A DNA stretch of 6,056 nucleotides, taken from Caldisericota bacterium. GTDB lineage: Bacteria > Caldisericota > Caldisericia > B22-G15. The stretch lies in NCBI GenBank assembly GCA_003648245.1, contig QMOO01000077.1:1-6056 (forward strand), read 5' to 3'. Position 1 is the first letter of the stretch, and each line of letters opens with the position of its first letter. The notes below the pieces were generated by a model that worked only from the letters and a program-made list of their open reading frames with translations, searched no databases and was not told the DNA's origin. Positions 4,792-6,056 of this stretch are shown piece after piece. Made by a program: the position numbers and the translations under genes.

Positions 4792-6056
4792 AAACATTAG
4801 AACCCTCTAAAATTAGAAATGTTTCTTTTGTATCTCACAGTGGAGCTGGAAAAACAAGTCTTGTTGAATCTATGCTTTTTGTTTCAAAGACGATAGATAA
4901 AAAGGGAAGCACTGATAAGGGAAATACCGTATCTGATTTTGAGCCAGAGGAGGTGAAAAGACACATAAGTATCTCTACATCACTGATTCCCATATTCTGG
5001 AAAGATTACAAGATAAATATCCTTGACACCCCTGGATTCCTTGAATTTTTTGCAGAGGTTAGGGGTGCTTTAAGGGTTTCAGAAGGTGCTGTCGTTCTTG
5101 TAGATGCCTCTTCAGGTGTTGAAGTTGGAACTGAAAGGGTCTGGGAATTTGTAAAAGAGGAAGAAATTCCTGCATGTTTTGTTGTAAGCAGAATGGATAG
5201 AGAGAATGCAAATTTTGAAAAAGCACTTTCCAGTATTAGAGATTTCTTTGGTTCAGACGTCGTCCCCCTTATCCTTCCCATTGGTCAGGGGCAGAACTTT
5301 AAAGGTTTTATAAATCTTCTCACAGGAGAGGCAAAGATATTTGAAGGTGGAAATGTAAAAGAAGTTGATGTTCCTGATTCTGAGAAGGAAAAATTTGACA
5401 TGTACAGGAATGAACTTGTGGAGAAAGTAGCAGAGAACGACGAGGAACTATTAGATAAATACCTGAATGAAGGAGACCTTTCTCCTGAGGATATAAAGAA
5501 GGGCCTTAAAGAAGGAATAAAAAATAAGGTGATATTCCCTGTCCTTGTTTCTTCCTCTGTATCTGATATGGGAACAGAAGAGATTCTTGATTTTATTATA
5601 GATGAGTTTCCTCCACCATACCTTGATGAAAAGCGCTACGGTAAAAAGCCCAATTCAGATGAAGTTGTTGTTGACAGTATTGATCCAGAAAAACCATTCT
5701 CCGGTCTTGTGTTCAAGACATTCACTGATCCCTTTGTGGGAAGGATTAACTTTGTAAAGGTTTACACTGGAAAACTGACAAGTGACATGAAGGTCCTTAA
5801 CATAGATAAAGATAAAGAAGAAAGAGTTTCAAACCTCTTCTTCATAAGGGGAAAGAATCAGGAGAAGACAGATAAGATTCTCGCAGGAGATATGGGAGTT
5901 ATTGCGAAACTCAACCATACCCTTACAGGAGATACTCTTTGCGATTCTAACTTTAAGGTGAAGTATGACTGGCTGAAGTATCCTGAGCCAGTTCTTTCAT
6001 ATGCAGTGGAACCAAAGAGAAAAGAAGACGAGGACAGGTTGAGCACGGCCATATTC
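4788..6056 (+). CDS. EF-G-like translation GTPase (EF-G-2/FusA2-like), 3' truncated by window
   Basis: The first 423 residues of an EF-G paralogue are visible; EF-G is about 690, so domain III onward is largely missing. The GTPase domain shows P-loop SHSGAGKT (16-23), a switch I segment KRHISIS (57-63), DTPGF (80-84), SRMDREN in the G4 position (134-140), and an EF-G-type G' insertion (about 165-250). Domain II starts near 303 with PFSGLVFKTFTDPFVGRI, and domain III near 398 with YPEPVLSYAVEPK. The pattern recalls Thermus thermophilus EF-G-2, including a GHAGSGKT-like P-loop and no catalytic His after DxPG. That protein binds GTP but was reported to lack ribosome-dependent GTPase activity. 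Usual EF-G residues are changed at Gly19, Ser61, Phe84, Ser134 and Arg135, so it is probably not the main translocase. It occupies the position after rpoB usually held by rpoC and overlaps rpoB by ATGA. Exact role unknown. Confidence 0.9.
   Translation, partial: MKTLEPSKIRNVSFVSHSGAGKTSLVESMLFVSKTIDKKGSTDKGNTVSDFEPEEVKRHISISTSLIPIFWKDYKINILDTPGFLEFFAEVRGALRVSEGAVVLVDASSGVEVGTERVWEFVKEEEIPACFVVSRMDRENANFEKALSSIRDFFGSDVVPLILPIGQGQNFKGFINLLTGEAKIFEGGNVKEVDVPDSEKEKFDMYRNELVEKVAENDEELLDKYLNEGDLSPEDIKKGLKEGIKNKVIFPVLVSSSVSDMGTEEILDFIIDEFPPPYLDEKRYGKKPNSDEVVVDSIDPEKPFSGLVFKTFTDPFVGRINFVKVYTGKLTSDMKVLNIDKDKEERVSNLFFIRGKNQEKTDKILAGDMGVIAKLNHTLTGDTLCDSNFKVKYDWLKYPEPVLSYAVEPKRKEDEDRLSTAIF

Noticed and set aside
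5006..5281. Antisense open frame opposite the EF-G-like GTPase domain
   Set aside because: The + strand frame carries clear GTPase motifs. The reverse frame is Ser/Thr-rich shadow sequence without a family or a convincing ribosome binding site.
4788..6056. Reading the last gene as the main EF-G (fusA)
   Set aside because: Domain order fits EF-G, but the P-loop, switch I, post-DTPG His and NKxD motif all depart from the housekeeping protein. A paralogue is more likely, with the caveat that the C-terminal domains are not visible.

Overview
The window is a bacterial ribosomal-protein/RNA-polymerase gene cluster of the classic L1-L10-L12-beta type, read entirely on the + strand, with one unusual member at its downstream end. 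The sequence is visibly AT-rich. Arg codons are mostly AGA/AGG, Ile is often ATA, and the proteins are rich in Lys and Glu. This style is common in thermophilic or deep-branching bacteria. Strong AGGAGG-type ribosome binding sites, a beta subunit of only 1139 residues without the large proteobacterial insertion before the catalytic lysines, and an L10 tail with three L12-binding repeats fit such a lineage. I cannot name the phylum from this window; Thermotogota-, Dictyoglomota- or Caldisericota-like bacteria are guesses only.

Layout: 1-300 is the C-terminal part of rplA (ribosomal protein L1). 301-418 is a structured rplJ leader that fits the L10 autoregulatory leader and can fold into three overlapping, mutually exclusive helices. 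419-940 is rplJ (L10) and 953-1327 is rplL (L7/L12), only 12 nt apart. 1326-1357 is a strong hairpin with a broken T-tract, an attenuator-like signal between rplL and rpoB. 1372-4791 is a complete rpoB. From 4788 to the window end runs the first 423 codons of an EF-G-like translation GTPase (EF-G-2/FusA2-like), which overlaps the rpoB stop by an ATGA junction.

How it works together: L10 and L12 form the ribosomal stalk that recruits and stimulates translation GTPases. Leader feedback should match L10/L12 synthesis to ribosome assembly. The intergenic hairpin should lower polymerase transcription relative to L12, because L12 is needed in several copies per ribosome. The position directly after rpoB is normally held by rpoC. 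Here it is held by a paralogous translation GTPase that appears translationally coupled to the beta subunit.

The most notable observations are the rpoB-(EF-G-like) junction, the degenerate GTPase motifs of that protein, a Gln in place of the near-universal active-site-proximal Glu of RpoB (E. coli E813), and substitutions in L12 and the rifampicin pocket. Nothing seen here proves a wholly new system. The linkage of rpoB to a divergent EF-G paralogue is the best candidate for something undescribed.
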